From contig OX411543.1 in the NCBI GenBank assembly GCA_948146395.1, forward strand, positions 31,453,058-31,517,057: a stretch of 64,000 nt of DNA. Reading direction: 5' to 3'. The DNA is from Fragum whitleyi (Eukaryota; Mollusca; Bivalvia; Cardiida; Cardiidae). Positions 9,075-18,776 of this stretch are shown in pieces (positions within the stretch are counted from its first letter, which is position 1; every line of letters begins with the position of its first letter). The notes below the pieces were generated by a model. It was not told the DNA's origin. It did no database searches and saw only the letters and a list, made by a program, of their open reading frames with translations. A program made the translations under genes and the position numbers.

Positions 9075-12000
9075 GTAAGAAAATGAAGATTCTTCCCATG
9101 CATTCAATAACTACACCACTTTGACACAAACATACCGAATCATATTCGAAATTTCGTACTAATGCACATTCGCTTAAACATCAGTATTCTGCTAAAATCT
9201 CGTAACTGCAGCTTGTTTAAAGCTGTAGCTGCGAGGTTTTAGTAGAAAATCGACGATTTACTGAATTCCTTTGTTAAAAAGTTAAACCTTATATCTGGAA
9301 ATAATCGGTGGTTAGCGGATAAGTTGAATTGTTTTCTGTGAGTTATGGAGGAGTTGCTTACAGATTTCCCGTTTGAGCAGAAATAATTCAGTATGGATCA
9401 TAATTCAAGTTGTATGTTTTAGATGACGGGTATGAAATTTTCGCCATTGGAATTGGTACCCAAATTCAAAAGTCTTTGCTGACAGAGATTGCGTCCCCTC
9501 CACACCTGGAGCACGTGTTTTTGATCAAAGATAGGAAGGATCTCAAGAAAATAGGAGAAACCATTGCCGAGGAAAATATTGGTAAGGATTTTTTTACATA
9601 AACATAATTTTACTTTACGAGTATTGCTTTGCGCATATTCGAAATTTCACGCACTGGCTTATTTTTTTATCTTCAATGAAAACAAAAGTAATCTTGGTTC
9701 AACCATATAACGGCTGTATTATAGAGACTGTACTCGTATATGTCCTGAAAACTGCAGTCAAACTCGTTTTAAGTGACCACCACGGGGCTCATAAAAAAAG
9801 GGGTCGTTTAAAAAATTGGCCGCTTAATACACGTTTTGTTTAAAAATAAGGTGTATGCTTTTGATTGAATATGCATATTATTGCGAATTTCTCAAAAGCC
9901 TATGTTGTTATAACCCAAAAGAATCGTTTCATTGAGACGATTATGGTGAGTTTTAACAACATAGGATTCATTTTCAATTATTTTTAGTCCAACAATGCCT
10001 ACTTTTTATGATATTTTTATTTAAAGAAGGGAATTTTTAAAGCAGGCGCTTAACAAAAAAGGTCGCTTAAAAGACGTGGATGCTCGAGTAAGATTGACTG
10101 TATACCAATACATTGTGTTTATTCAAATTATCATACACAGAATATATATTTCCTTGAAAAAAAAAAGAATTAATAAAATAAATACATATTCGACTCAAAA
10201 TAAGAATCGAAACATTTCCCGATTTTAGCTCGTAAGCCGTCGATTTCAGAAAAAATGTTATTTCTTTTAATCAATTTTAAAACCAGGTTATAAAAGTTTC
10301 TATGCAACGTAGGAATAACTTTGGTCAAAGTAAGAATTAACCGATTTAATATCAAAGCGACAAACGAAAAGTGAGATCTTTTCCAAAATTCACACTGTAG
10401 ATTACAAAATAGAAACATTTTATATGATGTAACAGTCAGCCGTTATTAATATCTGCCACATTGCTCAATCTTTACTGTGCAAAAATGAAAAAGTGATACT
10501 TTAAATTTCCCGATGAAAATTATTCCAAAGAAGTTCTACAGTATGATCAGTTTTATTGGTTTATAGTCACATCGCACTTAGACAAGAATATTTCTCACTG
10601 GAAAGTCGTGCCAAATACCATCAATAAACAGTTTTCACAATATTCTCTAAAAACAGTGTGTGTACTTTATGGGTCTCCTTGGCGAAATTTAGGCCAGAAA
10701 AAGCGATTTTCACAATCTTAGCGGTCTCATTCCAACATAGCATCTCCCTATTATTATTACGTTTTTTTTTTTAAATTTTGATGTTGGAATCTTGCACAGC
10801 AATTCCGTAAACACGGCCGTTTCAACGTGACATCACTGGTGCCGTATAAAATCTCTCTTTTTTTTTTTATATCTTTTGTCTTCTACAGTTATACGTCATC
10901 GAAAGTCCGTTTACAGACTGATAAATCCATCTTTTCGCCATAACGTTACAGACTGATAAATCCATCATTTCGCCATAACGAGTTCTCGATTTCATGGGAA
11001 AATCTTGGCAGGTTCACAACAACGTCCAGTTGGAAGTTTCAAGTTACTTATCCTGTTTAACTACTAAATTCAAGTGCTTCAGGAAATAATTGCGACATTG
11101 TTTTCCGTTCTTTCGGACTACAGTTCTGTACTATGTATCACGAGGCCTTTAAACTTAAAAAGTAAATTCACGAAGTCATAAAGGTAGATTTTGCGCGCTG
11201 AGCCGTGAATTCACTGTTTAACTGTTCTAGATTCCCCTACAATTTCGTCGAAAAAGTTAAAACAGGTTAAAGCAACACATTAAAAAGTTACAACTTACCT
11301 TTCAAACGAGGCTTTCAAACGCAAGCTATTTCTTTTCTTGAATCGCAAGGTTTACTCATAGATTTATTTTCACCATGGAAGTCAAATGATCGGGTTCACT
11401 TCGTATCATATACTTTTGTTTAAATATACCAGAATTGCCCGTGGTAATGGACTCAGCGCCGACGTCATAGCTCAGTTTTGAAAATACACCTTTACCTATT
11501 TAATTCAAAACGAAACTTTCGCAATACATATTTTTCGACGGAAGGGAAGCCAAGGACATTCATCTTTTTATTTATTTTTACCAAGATCGAAGCATTCGCA
11601 TACTTTTTAATCACTTATTTTTTTCATGTGAGGGATTACAATTTTTAAATTCAGTACATTCTCAGTTGAGTACAAAAAAGGTTTCAAAATTCTTTAACAG
11701 AAAGGTTTTTGTATTATGGAAGGATTTTTCGTTTTCTAACAATAGATTATGGGAAATGTGGAATATCTGGTAATACAGTTGCAGGAAAAGGTGGCGTTTC
11801 AAAGGAGGTGAGAAACAATCAAAGTCCTTCCCTGACATTTTCAATAATTGAGAATCATAGATATTATAATACGTACTTAGTGTTTTGCATGAAAAATTAT
11901 CTATCGAGGTTGGTAGAATTGATAATTGTCGAGGCTCTGCAGAGACAATTATCAATTCCCACAATGGAGTTGGATTTTTTTTCATAAAATACACTAATTA

Positions 12001-15000
12001 CGTATCATAATATTCTTTTAACTTCTATTTGCCTTCTTTTCGTCGATGTTTCTAACTGAAATGTAAGTTACCAAAAATACCCGCATTATGTCATTGTTCT
12101 AAAATTATCCATGTGATATCATAAAAATTATCATATGGGATGTATGCACGGATAAGAAATTTCAGAGCCTCAGTCTATTATTTGTGATACATTGGCCTAC
12201 AAGGGACACGAATTAGTTTACTTCGTCATGAAATGACTGAAATATCATCAATTGATACCAAATTAAGTGTTGTAGCTTAAACTTTAAAAAAGTACGAAGT
12301 TCTAGCTTGAACAAGTTTCAGTTTATCTTGCTAAAGCGACCACCTCTATTAAACGACTACTCCTGATGAGCGAGCTAAATCAAAAGTCCCATCGACAAAA
12401 GCGAAGTCTTTCGAAAAAGATATTTTCTGCATTTATTCCTACTTTAACGGAATCCTATAATTTTTATAACTCATTAGAAACGTCTTAGACAATACTAATG
12501 AGTTTTAATATTTTATGATTTAGTTCGAATGAATCAAAAGTCATACCCATACTTAACTTGGTCATTCTTTTTTTAATCAAAAGTGTGTATCAAACGACCA
12601 TTTTCCTAAGCGACTACTTTTTGTGGTCCCTTGAGCAGTCTGTTAATGCAAATTTGACTGTAATTCATATCAAAACAAATCCAGACGTCGCCTTCTTGCG
12701 GTATAAGACAACGACTATTTTCTATAATTCCATGTACAGGCTACCCGGCCCTGGCTCGGATGATATCGATGGCTCAGTGCGAAACAGTTGTAACTGCCTA
12801 TAAACATATAGGCAGTTACAACTGTTTCACGCTGAGCCATCGATATGTAGTGTCGTCAGGAGGTCTGAAAATATGATCGCAATTGGTGGTGTCTTTCAGA
12901 GTGTAAGCCTAGTACTGGCGATCACCAGGAGGCACACAAATTAGTGCAATTTGACGTGATATGACTGAAATATCCTCTATTTTCGACTGAAACCAAACTT
13001 AATTATGTAGTTTTAACTTTAAAAAAGCACGAAACTCTACCTTAAAGACCAATTCAAATCAAATCAAATTCAGACGTTTCCCTCTTGCACATACCGCAAG
13101 AGGGAAACGTCTGTTTTTTAATTTGAGAATTATTTATTTCTGATAATTCCAATTGCAGGCTGGCTGGCCCTGGATCGGATGGTACAGTGTCGTCAGGAAT
13201 TCAGGATCTATGATCACGTGTGGTGGTGTCTTGCTCTGTGATGAATGGTTTATGACGTTGGCTAGCTGCGTTACTGAGATCAATGGTGACATCATCGTTA
13301 CTCTCGAGGACAGGGTAAATAACGTTTTTACGTTGTCAGTAGGAGTCCATTTTACCAAGCCTTTTCTTACACTTGGCATATGCCGTACTAATTAACAGAT
13401 CGTAGACGTCAGTACAAATATCAATTGACCATTCAAAACTCTGAGCTATAATGATTCGACTGATAAACTTTTGATATTTTATTTCAATTATTTTCGTTGA
13501 AATGTGAATAAATTTTAATAAAAACAGCTGTTTATGTCTTCCTCCAACGATTTGAACTTTGTTTCATGTATGTTTTAACATGTTTTGCAGAAATATAACA
13601 TTTAAGTATTTGAGGAGTTTGGAATGACGGAGGTCACGGGGCGGGTCAGATATCGTACCAAATGTTTTCAAAAGCACCTGTTACTGCGGTATTTTCTTGA
13701 CCAATAAACTACTCATACAAAATAAAATGTGATCTTTTGGGCGAAAAGGGGCAATTTTGGTACATAATGCTCAACTTGCAAGCAGTGATGATATAAACAT
13801 TTCGTTTACTTCAAATTTCCAGAATATTAGATATTAATTCTACTTTTGAGTATGGGTTTTGATAAAAAATGCGCCCTTTGGGTATAACTACAGCTTGATC
13901 TATCTCACTTTTTTTAAATATGTGGGTCGTAACAAGAAAAGGGACCACGCGCGAAAGACGCTAGCTAGTTAAAAGGATTCGATTCAGCAGTGGCCAACCA
14001 GATGTCGCATTTTAAAAAATGTCGATACAGGATGATAGTTTGATCCTTCTCAGGTCAGAAATTTTGGTATAACGAAAAGTGATTACCCTGGTCAGTCTGC
14101 GCAGATCGCGCAGTCTGACCAGGGTAGGAACTTTTCGTTCATCCAGTATTGTCCCTTTTAGCAGGAAGGGTCACCTATTTATCTAACGGACTTCGTTTCC
14201 AAGTTGTCATTTTCTCGCATGACAGATCATAATTTCTTTTGCAGATTAATCTGTATCTAGCTGACAAAGATATCTTCACTCGAGATGATAATGAATTAAT
14301 GGTACCAATATCCGAGGTCCACGTGCATCCAAACTACACAGGAGATGCCAACGAGTACGGGATCCGACCATTTGACATTGCACTACTGCGGCTTGGTCAG
14401 GATAATTCTACCCGTCCAACACTCAACAAATATATCAAACCTATTTGCTTCTTGGAAATGAGAGGTATGTTCAATCTACCACTCTAGGTAGATTTGATAG
14501 ACAGATAGAAGGGGCCTGTTTCATCAAAACATTTAGGACGCATTTTTGTCTTACCGATGACTTACCACATAATTAGGACAAAAATCACGTATCCCCAATA
14601 TATCAATACCTATTTTAAGTGATTGTTATTGTAACTGTTTCGTAAGTCATCAGTAAGACAAAAATATGTCCTAAATGTTTTGATGAAACCGGCCCCTGAT
14701 GTCCAGCAATATTCTATATACAATCAATTTATTTACTTATGCAGGAATTTTGCTTTTGACCAATCAAATTATTCGCATATAAAGGAAGCTTATGCTTGAA
14801 AAATCAAATAATAGACATAGGAAGAATGTTCATTCTTGATCATTCTAATCATTCACGCCATTAAGGGTGTTTACTTTTTATCAATCAAAGTATTCACATA
14901 GGAAGGAATTTCATTCTTGGCCAATTTAACGAATCACATGGGAAGGAAGTTCAAATGATTAATAAAATCATTCACTTGGGGAGGATATTCACTCATAATC

Positions 15001-18000
15001 ATTCAAAAATGAAGGAAGTTCACCCTTGACTAATCTAACGATTCACGTGAGAAGGAAGTTCACTCTTGATCAATATAATCATTCGCATGAGAACAGCGTT
15101 CACTCTTGATCAATCTAATCATCTGTTAGGATCGAAGTTCAATCTTGACCAATTAATTAATGAAAATAGAAAGTTCACCCTTCATCAAACAAATCATTCA
15201 AATTGGGAGAAAATTCAGTCTTAACCAATCAAATAATCCACATAGGAAGAAGGCTCACTCTTGAACGATCAAATCAGCAGGAAGTGCACTCCTGATCATT
15301 TCCTGATCAAGTTATTCACATAGGGAAGAAGTTAAGTCTTGATCTTTCAATTCATTCACAGAAAAATGAAGATCACTCATAATCAATCAACTCATTCAGA
15401 TAGGAAAGAATTTCCCTCTTTTTTATTCGAAACATTCACATATAAAGGAAGTTCTATTCTGATCATTCAAATTATTCACATAGGAAGTAAATCCACCAGT
15501 CATTTTCATTCATTTATTATGACAAATAAAAACTATGTATTCCAGATTTGAAAGAAACATTGTGCAAAAACTAGGCGGTTCGGTGGGCATTAATAATTCC
15601 ATGCTTTTCAAAAACTAGTACCTTTCCTTTTTTACACTCTGAAGTTCTAACACATGACCTTGTTTCATTGGACACTTATCATAATATTTAGTTTTGTCAA
15701 TCAAAAAAAAAAAAAAAAAAAAAAAAAAATACGAGTGTTCTGATAGGCGTTTGTATTTATTTTTACATGAATGCAATTAAGAACATTCAACTATATTCTT
15801 GATTACGCACAAAATAGATTAAGAAAACTGCCACATTTAAAGTTGATGAGATATTTTTCGCTCAATGTCATTAAATCATTAGAAATGAAGGGATATTTTC
15901 ATTGTAATTAAAGGACGTATGAAACTAAACACCTAGCAATACTGACGTATTAATTCGCTCATTTTTTTTAAAAAAAAAAACAAGGCTTAGAATAATAATT
16001 TATTCAAGTTCGATTGCGACGAAAGCTTAAGCTTATAGAATCGCTCTCAAACACCAATTCCAAATGTTTTCAAGTTACTTTAGAGAGAACAGCGGTTTAA
16101 ATCCACTGCTACCCATTTTTACAGCTGGGTGAACTGGGGCTAGCTTTTTATTGCCCATAAACACACCCCGGCGACGGTAAGGCTCGAACCCACGACCTCC
16201 AGGTCACAATTCGAGGGCCTATACCATCAGGCCACCGAAAACAAGATTTCTAATCTATTAAAGATATGAAGAGGGTATGTTTCCCGTTTGATCGCCCTCA
16301 GTGCATAAAACGTCTGGTTGTGGGAAAATGATGAGATAAACAGATACAAGGGACCATATTTTTTTATAAATTGTATACATTTTCTTGCTTTATAAATAAT
16401 AAACTTTGCATTTTATAAAGATCCGAAGTTTAAGTATATTCTCAATTTTATTGTCATTAAGGCAGGTTTCCCAGGAGAACGGATCATTCCTATTTCAGAT
16501 CCGACTTCCTACAACCAGGGTAAAACTTTACTGAGTTTCCTCAAATCCGAAAATAAGAGAGGAGGCGTAGTGGCTGGTTGGGGCCACATGGGCAAACAAC
16601 AAGTCTCATCAAAAAAGATGTTTCCTTGGGCTGAGATGAAGCAGTTTGATAGCGATACGCTACCCGACAAAATCTGTCTGACCAAATATCGCTCTCTCGA
16701 TCCTGAAATGTTCTTCTGTGTAGGGAATATTCATCAGGCACCAAGGTATGTGATGTCAGAAAGTTCGGTACCGATGAACGATAGTTGATCCTGTGAGAGG
16801 CATTTCCAACAATTTGACATATACGCGCGAGGTGTGAACATTGTGCAGCATAGAAAGCAAGACATGCGATTAGAAGAATTTGTTTGTCAAAGATACATCG
16901 ATACCTCATCTATATACAAAACGCAAAGCTAAGACTCTGGTCAGACTGTGCGGATGCACAGACAGACCAGAGTCTTTGCTTGGCACATTTGAAATTGTTG
17001 GCTCAGGCTCAATTAAAAAGAAAGAAAAAAATAATTTAGTTTTTTATAACTTCAATTTTGGATATGTTATTATCTGTATATTTCAGTATTTCAAGGAACG
17101 TACGAAGCCACGCGCTCTTTGTAAACTATGGATTTATTTCTCCATTTTCTTACATTTTTTATTATTTTAGCTGTTAGATTCTCCATCTTTTTTTCTTTTT
17201 GGAATTTTGATAAGGGTTTAATAAGTTGTTTAATGGAACAATGATTTACTACTGTCCTCGGTGTCAGGGATGGCGATCGGCCTCGGGCAACGGTTTACAA
17301 ATCCATCCCTCCACATCGGGACTTCTCACTTATTGAAGCCCACTATCGATAGGGTGCATAAAATGTTACGCGAATCAAGGGCCTTTTTTCCTGAATATCT
17401 TACGATTATTTTTTTGCGTAAGTCAAAAATTAAAGTTGCTTCTATAGTAGTAAATGAATATGGAATTCTGCCATGCATCATCTCATTGGAATCGTCTTCT
17501 TTCGACGATTCTTATGAGATATTGAAAGGCAGAATCTAACGATGAATGAAAATACCAGGTACGATTTGTGATTTTGACTTACGATTTTTTCTCTCAAGAA
17601 GTTAATTAAAACGGGCCCCACATTTTTATAATAACATACGGATATGACAAATTGAGTAAAAAGAAACGTTATGCTCACATTCTATATGTTTACGAATTTT
17701 TAAAGCTCATTTTATGCAAATCAGAGAATGCTATTACCTTAAGTATTCATTTAAGCATCCAAAACGAATAAAACGGACATGCAAATAGGCCTATCAATTG
17801 TTCGCTCGCGATCAACATTCGCCTGGTAGGGTTTTTAGTCTTTTCCGCTTCACCAGTTTTTTTAGAAAATTCTAGTCTCAACATTGTGCACCTGATTGCT
17901 ATACGACGTCATGATGTCATATATTTTTGGATCCGTTTAGGGTAATAAAAATTGCTCTGAGAAAAGACACTTTTTGGTAATTTCACTGGTTTCACTGGTT

Positions 18001-18652
18001 TGGCGGTGTGTTTTATCCAATGATAATTTAAGGTTTTACTCGATAATCTGCCGACAAGCATAAAATAGATTAGTGTTTTAGATGAGAAATGTCACAGCAG
18101 TCCAATTCCTTTTATATGACCTCCACACCCCTTTTCCGCTTCAGTGAACATTGTCCTGGTGACATTGGTGGACCATTAATGAAAGAACTGGAGATCCATA
18201 GAATCGCTGTACTGGGGCTTGCTGTCAAAACGAGCGGATGTGTTTCTGGTGACACATACAACTTCAATATTTTCCTAAATATCTTTCACCCAGAAATTAA
18301 CAAATGGGTACAAAGTGTTCTCCGTGGATGCAACAGACTGAATGATTTCATTCCATATATTGAAGAAGAAGCACAGCCTGCTTCAAAGGATGGTGATGAA
18401 AATGATGAAGAAGATGGTAAAAATGATGTAGATCCAAATGGTGAGGATCATGAAGTAAATGGTGGCGATGAACATGTTAATGGCGATGAAGAAGATGTAA
18501 ACGAGGAAGAAAATGAAACAAATGACGGCGATGATGTTCTACATGACGAGATTGAACACATAAATGATGATGAAGGAGATGATTTAGAAGATCAAGACGA
18601 TGATGATGCTGATATCGGAGATGATAATGGTGAAATGGAGGATTTTGAATAA
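8974..18652 (+). CDS. vWA-trypsin-fold protein, complement factor B/C2-like pseudo-protease (3' part of gene)
   Basis: Seven exons (8974-9074, 9423-9581, 11746-11807, 13159-13314, 14245-14464, 16466-16745, 18145-18652) all have AG/GT borders and compatible phases, giving 494 residues. In order: the second half of a vWA domain (AIFIITDAEE, then YEIFAIGIG and a HVF segment, residues 1-86), a short linker with a Cys-Gly pair (Cys91), a chymotrypsin-fold domain (108-398) and an acidic tail (399-494). The vWA-linker-S1 order and sequence style are those of complement factor B/C2. The catalytic His is Ser143 (TLASC) and the catalytic Ser is Ile333 (CPGDIGGP); only Asp203 (FDIALL) remains. Peptidase activity is therefore not expected. 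The open frame and intact splice sites argue for a functional pseudoenzyme, perhaps a secreted binding or regulatory protein. The first exon begins mid-codon, so 5' exons (MIDAS start, possible CCP modules, signal peptide) lie upstream, outside the window or unrecognised. Confidence 0.8.
9192..9242. repeat. Fold-back palindrome family P1
   Basis: The two arms, CTAAAATCTCGTAACTGCAG and AGCTGTAGCTGCGAGGTTTT, are near reverse complements. Relatives at 29949-29994, 41768-41805, 47319-47378, 48309-48384 and 55456-55530 share the CTACAGCTT/AAGCTGTAG core. Confidence 0.7.
9423..9581 (+). CDS. Exon b: end of vWA domain
   Basis: The acceptor is TGTTTTAG and the donor GTAAGG. It encodes YEIFAIGIGTQ, LLTEIASPP, EHVFLIKD and a terminal helix DLKKIGETIAEE, the typical last strand and helix of factor B-type vWA domains. 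Phase in is 1 and phase out is 1. Confidence 0.85.
9755..10105. mobile_element. MITE-like TIR element T1
   Basis: The ends are TGCAGTCAAACTCGTTTTAA on the left and, reversed, TACAGTCAATCTTACTCGAG on the right. Internal landmarks (GATTGAATATGCAT, CCTATGTTGTTA, TTTAGAGACCAA-like spacing) recur at 58480-58820, and terminal fragments at 12325-12668. No coding content, so non-autonomous. Confidence 0.65.
10908..10981 (+). repeat. Two-copy direct repeat of about 35 bp
   Basis: The phrase TTACAGACTGATAAATCCAT followed by TTTCGCCATAACG occurs twice in a row with one substitution. The rest of 10106-11745 is intron without recognised features. Confidence 0.75.
11746..11807 (+). CDS. Exon c: 62-nt linker exon with Cys-Gly
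   Basis: The exon lies between TTTTCTAACAATAG and GTGAGA and encodes about 20 residues including YGKCGISG and GGVSKE. Its length (2 mod 3) is exactly what is needed to join exon b (phase 1) to exon d (phase 0). Factor B has a Cys-Gly in the same place, linking the vWA domain to the protease. Recognition rests on phase, splice sites and this motif. Confidence 0.75.
11862..12140. mobile_element. MITE family V1, copy 1
   Basis: The inverted ends are ATAATACGTACTTAGTGTTT and AAATACACTAATTACGTA, with inner arms ATTGATAATTGTCGAGGCTC / GAGACAATTATCAATT. A 3' extension carries TGTGATATCATAAAAATTAT. The same arrangement is found at 49431-49745. Copy 1 begins only about 55 nt after exon c. Confidence 0.75.
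12325..12668. repeat. Degenerate T1 element copy
   Basis: Left part GCTAAAGCGACCACCTC and right part GCGACTAC...CAAATTTGACTGTA match the two ends of T1 (9755-10105). The interior is diverged. Confidence 0.5.
12740..12930 (+). pseudogene. Decayed duplicate of protease exon d, split by a snapback
   Basis: After an acceptor-like GTACAG, the sequence CCGGCCCTGGCTCGGATG matches the start of exon d. TGTCGTCAGGA and TGGTGGTGTCTT then resume beyond an 84-nt hairpin. The flanking intron is duplicated too: GACTGAAATATC, a ...TTTAACTTTAAAAAAG run and CAGACGT occur at about 12235-12690 and again at about 12965-13075. This is a tandem duplication in which the upstream exon copy has lost its reading frame and 3' half. 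Confidence 0.75.
12763..12846. repeat. 84-nt snapback hairpin, 40-bp arms
   Basis: Arms 12763-12802 and 12807-12846 match at 38 of 40 positions around a 4-nt loop. It sits exactly inside the duplicated exon copy, so it arrived after the duplication. It is either a tiny fold-back insertion or a template-switch product. Confidence 0.85.
13071..13113. repeat. Perfect 18-bp-arm hairpin near exon d acceptor
   Basis: Arms 13071-13088 and 13096-13113 are exact reverse complements around ACATACC. The hairpin lies 45 nt before exon d, close to a plausible branch point. The duplicated upstream intron copy has only the left arm. Confidence 0.85.
13159..13314 (+). CDS. Exon d: start of protease-like domain, His57 lost
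   Basis: The acceptor is AATTGCAG and the donor GTAAAT; the exon is 156 nt in phase 0. It encodes WPWIGWYSVV, then CGGVLLCDEWFMTLASC. In active S1 proteases this last segment ends TAAHC; here Ser replaces the catalytic His. Confidence 0.85.
13315..14244 (+). other. Intron d-e with hairpin
   Basis: At 14071-14139 a fold-back with the core CCTGGTCAG...CTGACCAGG and outer arms AACGAAAAGT/ACTTTTCGTT is seen. Its core resembles the centre of the M1 MITE family. No exon or other element was recognised in the rest. Confidence 0.6.
14245..14464 (+). CDS. Exon e: protease-like domain, Asp102 region
   Basis: The acceptor is TTTTGCAG and the donor GTATGT. It encodes VHVHPNY and FDIALLRL, so the third catalytic-triad residue (Asp203) is kept, followed by IKPICF. 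Phase in is 0 and phase out is 1. Confidence 0.85.
14511..14697. mobile_element. MITE with about 56-bp TIRs
   Basis: GGGGCCTGTTTCATCAAAAC at the left and its inverted counterpart GATGAAACCGGCCCC at the right extend inward through TTTAGGAC, TTTTTGTCTTAC and GATGACTTAC. Only a short unpaired centre remains. It starts 46 nt after the exon e donor. Superfamily not assigned. Confidence 0.85.
14745..15515 (+). repeat. Degenerate minisatellite, unit about 40 bp
   Basis: Roughly eighteen diverged units each contain a GGAAG(A)AGTTCACTCTTGAT block, then CAATCAAATCATTCACATAG. Units differ by many substitutions and short indels, indicating an old array. It lies within the intron between exons e and f. 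Confidence 0.8.
15701..15729 (+). repeat. Poly(A) run
   Basis: An uninterrupted A run of about 28 nt. No clear retroposed body is recognised upstream, so the source is unknown. Confidence 0.8.
16075..16245 (-). mobile_element. tRNA-derived SINE, minus strand
   Basis: Read on the minus strand, the head has an A box-like GTGGCCTGATGGTATAGG and a B box GGTTCGAGCC. Then come CGTCGCCGGGGTGTG, GCTAGCCCCAGTTCACCC and a GGGTAGCAGTGG-type body. A tRNA head plus a non-tRNA body is the SINE signature. It is not a functional tRNA. Confidence 0.7.
16466..16745 (+). CDS. Exon f: protease-like domain, middle
   Basis: The acceptor is TTAAGGCAG and the donor GTATGT. It encodes GFPGERIIP and VVAGWGHMG, the GWG hallmark of S1 folds, then a loop with ICLTKYRSLDPEMFFC. 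Phase in is 1 and phase out is 2, matching exon g. Confidence 0.85.
16785..17014. mobile_element. MITE family M1, copy 1
   Basis: Ends: GATCCTGTGAGAGGCATTTC / GAAATTGTTGGCTCAGGCTC. The centre is a hairpin AAGACTCTGGTCAGACTGTG / CACAGACAGACCAGAGTCTT. Full relatives are at 45312-45567 and 62560-62797, and an interrupted one at 55199-55670. Confidence 0.75.
17255..17545. repeat. Repeat remnant and imperfect hairpin in intron f-g
   Basis: GTCCTCGGTGTCAGGGATGG followed by CGGGCAACGG resembles units near 19669, 20085 and 22015. At 17467-17537 arms TTCTGCC...ATCTCAT..GAATCGTC and GACGATTC..ATGAGAT...GGCAGAA form an interrupted hairpin. The rest of 16746-18144 shows nothing else. Confidence 0.5.
18145..18652 (+). 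CDS. Exon g: Ser195-to-Ile segment and acidic tail
   Basis: The acceptor is CCGCTTCAG; the first T completes an AGT codon with exon f. SEHCPGDIGGPLM stands where active enzymes have CxGDSGGP. A C-terminal helix (NKWVQSVL) follows and then 96 residues of Asp/Glu/Asn/Gly-rich low complexity (18362-18649) before TAA. Confidence 0.85.
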
Positions 18653-18754
18653 GTGGACGTGAAATTCCATATTTATCAACAAGTCATCTAGAAACAAACA
18701 AAATCGAGGCTTAAATTTGTTGAGCTTATATCTTAAACTTTGGATGATGAGTTT

Positions 18755-18776
18755 AATAAATGTGATCACATTTATT
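18755..18776. terminator. Palindromic poly(A) signal of gene 1
   Basis: AATAAA begins 103 nt after the stop codon and lies in a 22-nt perfect palindrome (AATAAATGTGA and its inverse), so it supplies a poly(A) hexamer on both strands. It is the best candidate 3' end for the vWA-protease gene. Confidence 0.6.

Noticed and set aside
8974..18652. Gene 1 as a decayed pseudogene
   Set aside because: All seven exons keep frame and GT-AG sites; only catalytic residues are changed, which fits a pseudoenzyme better.
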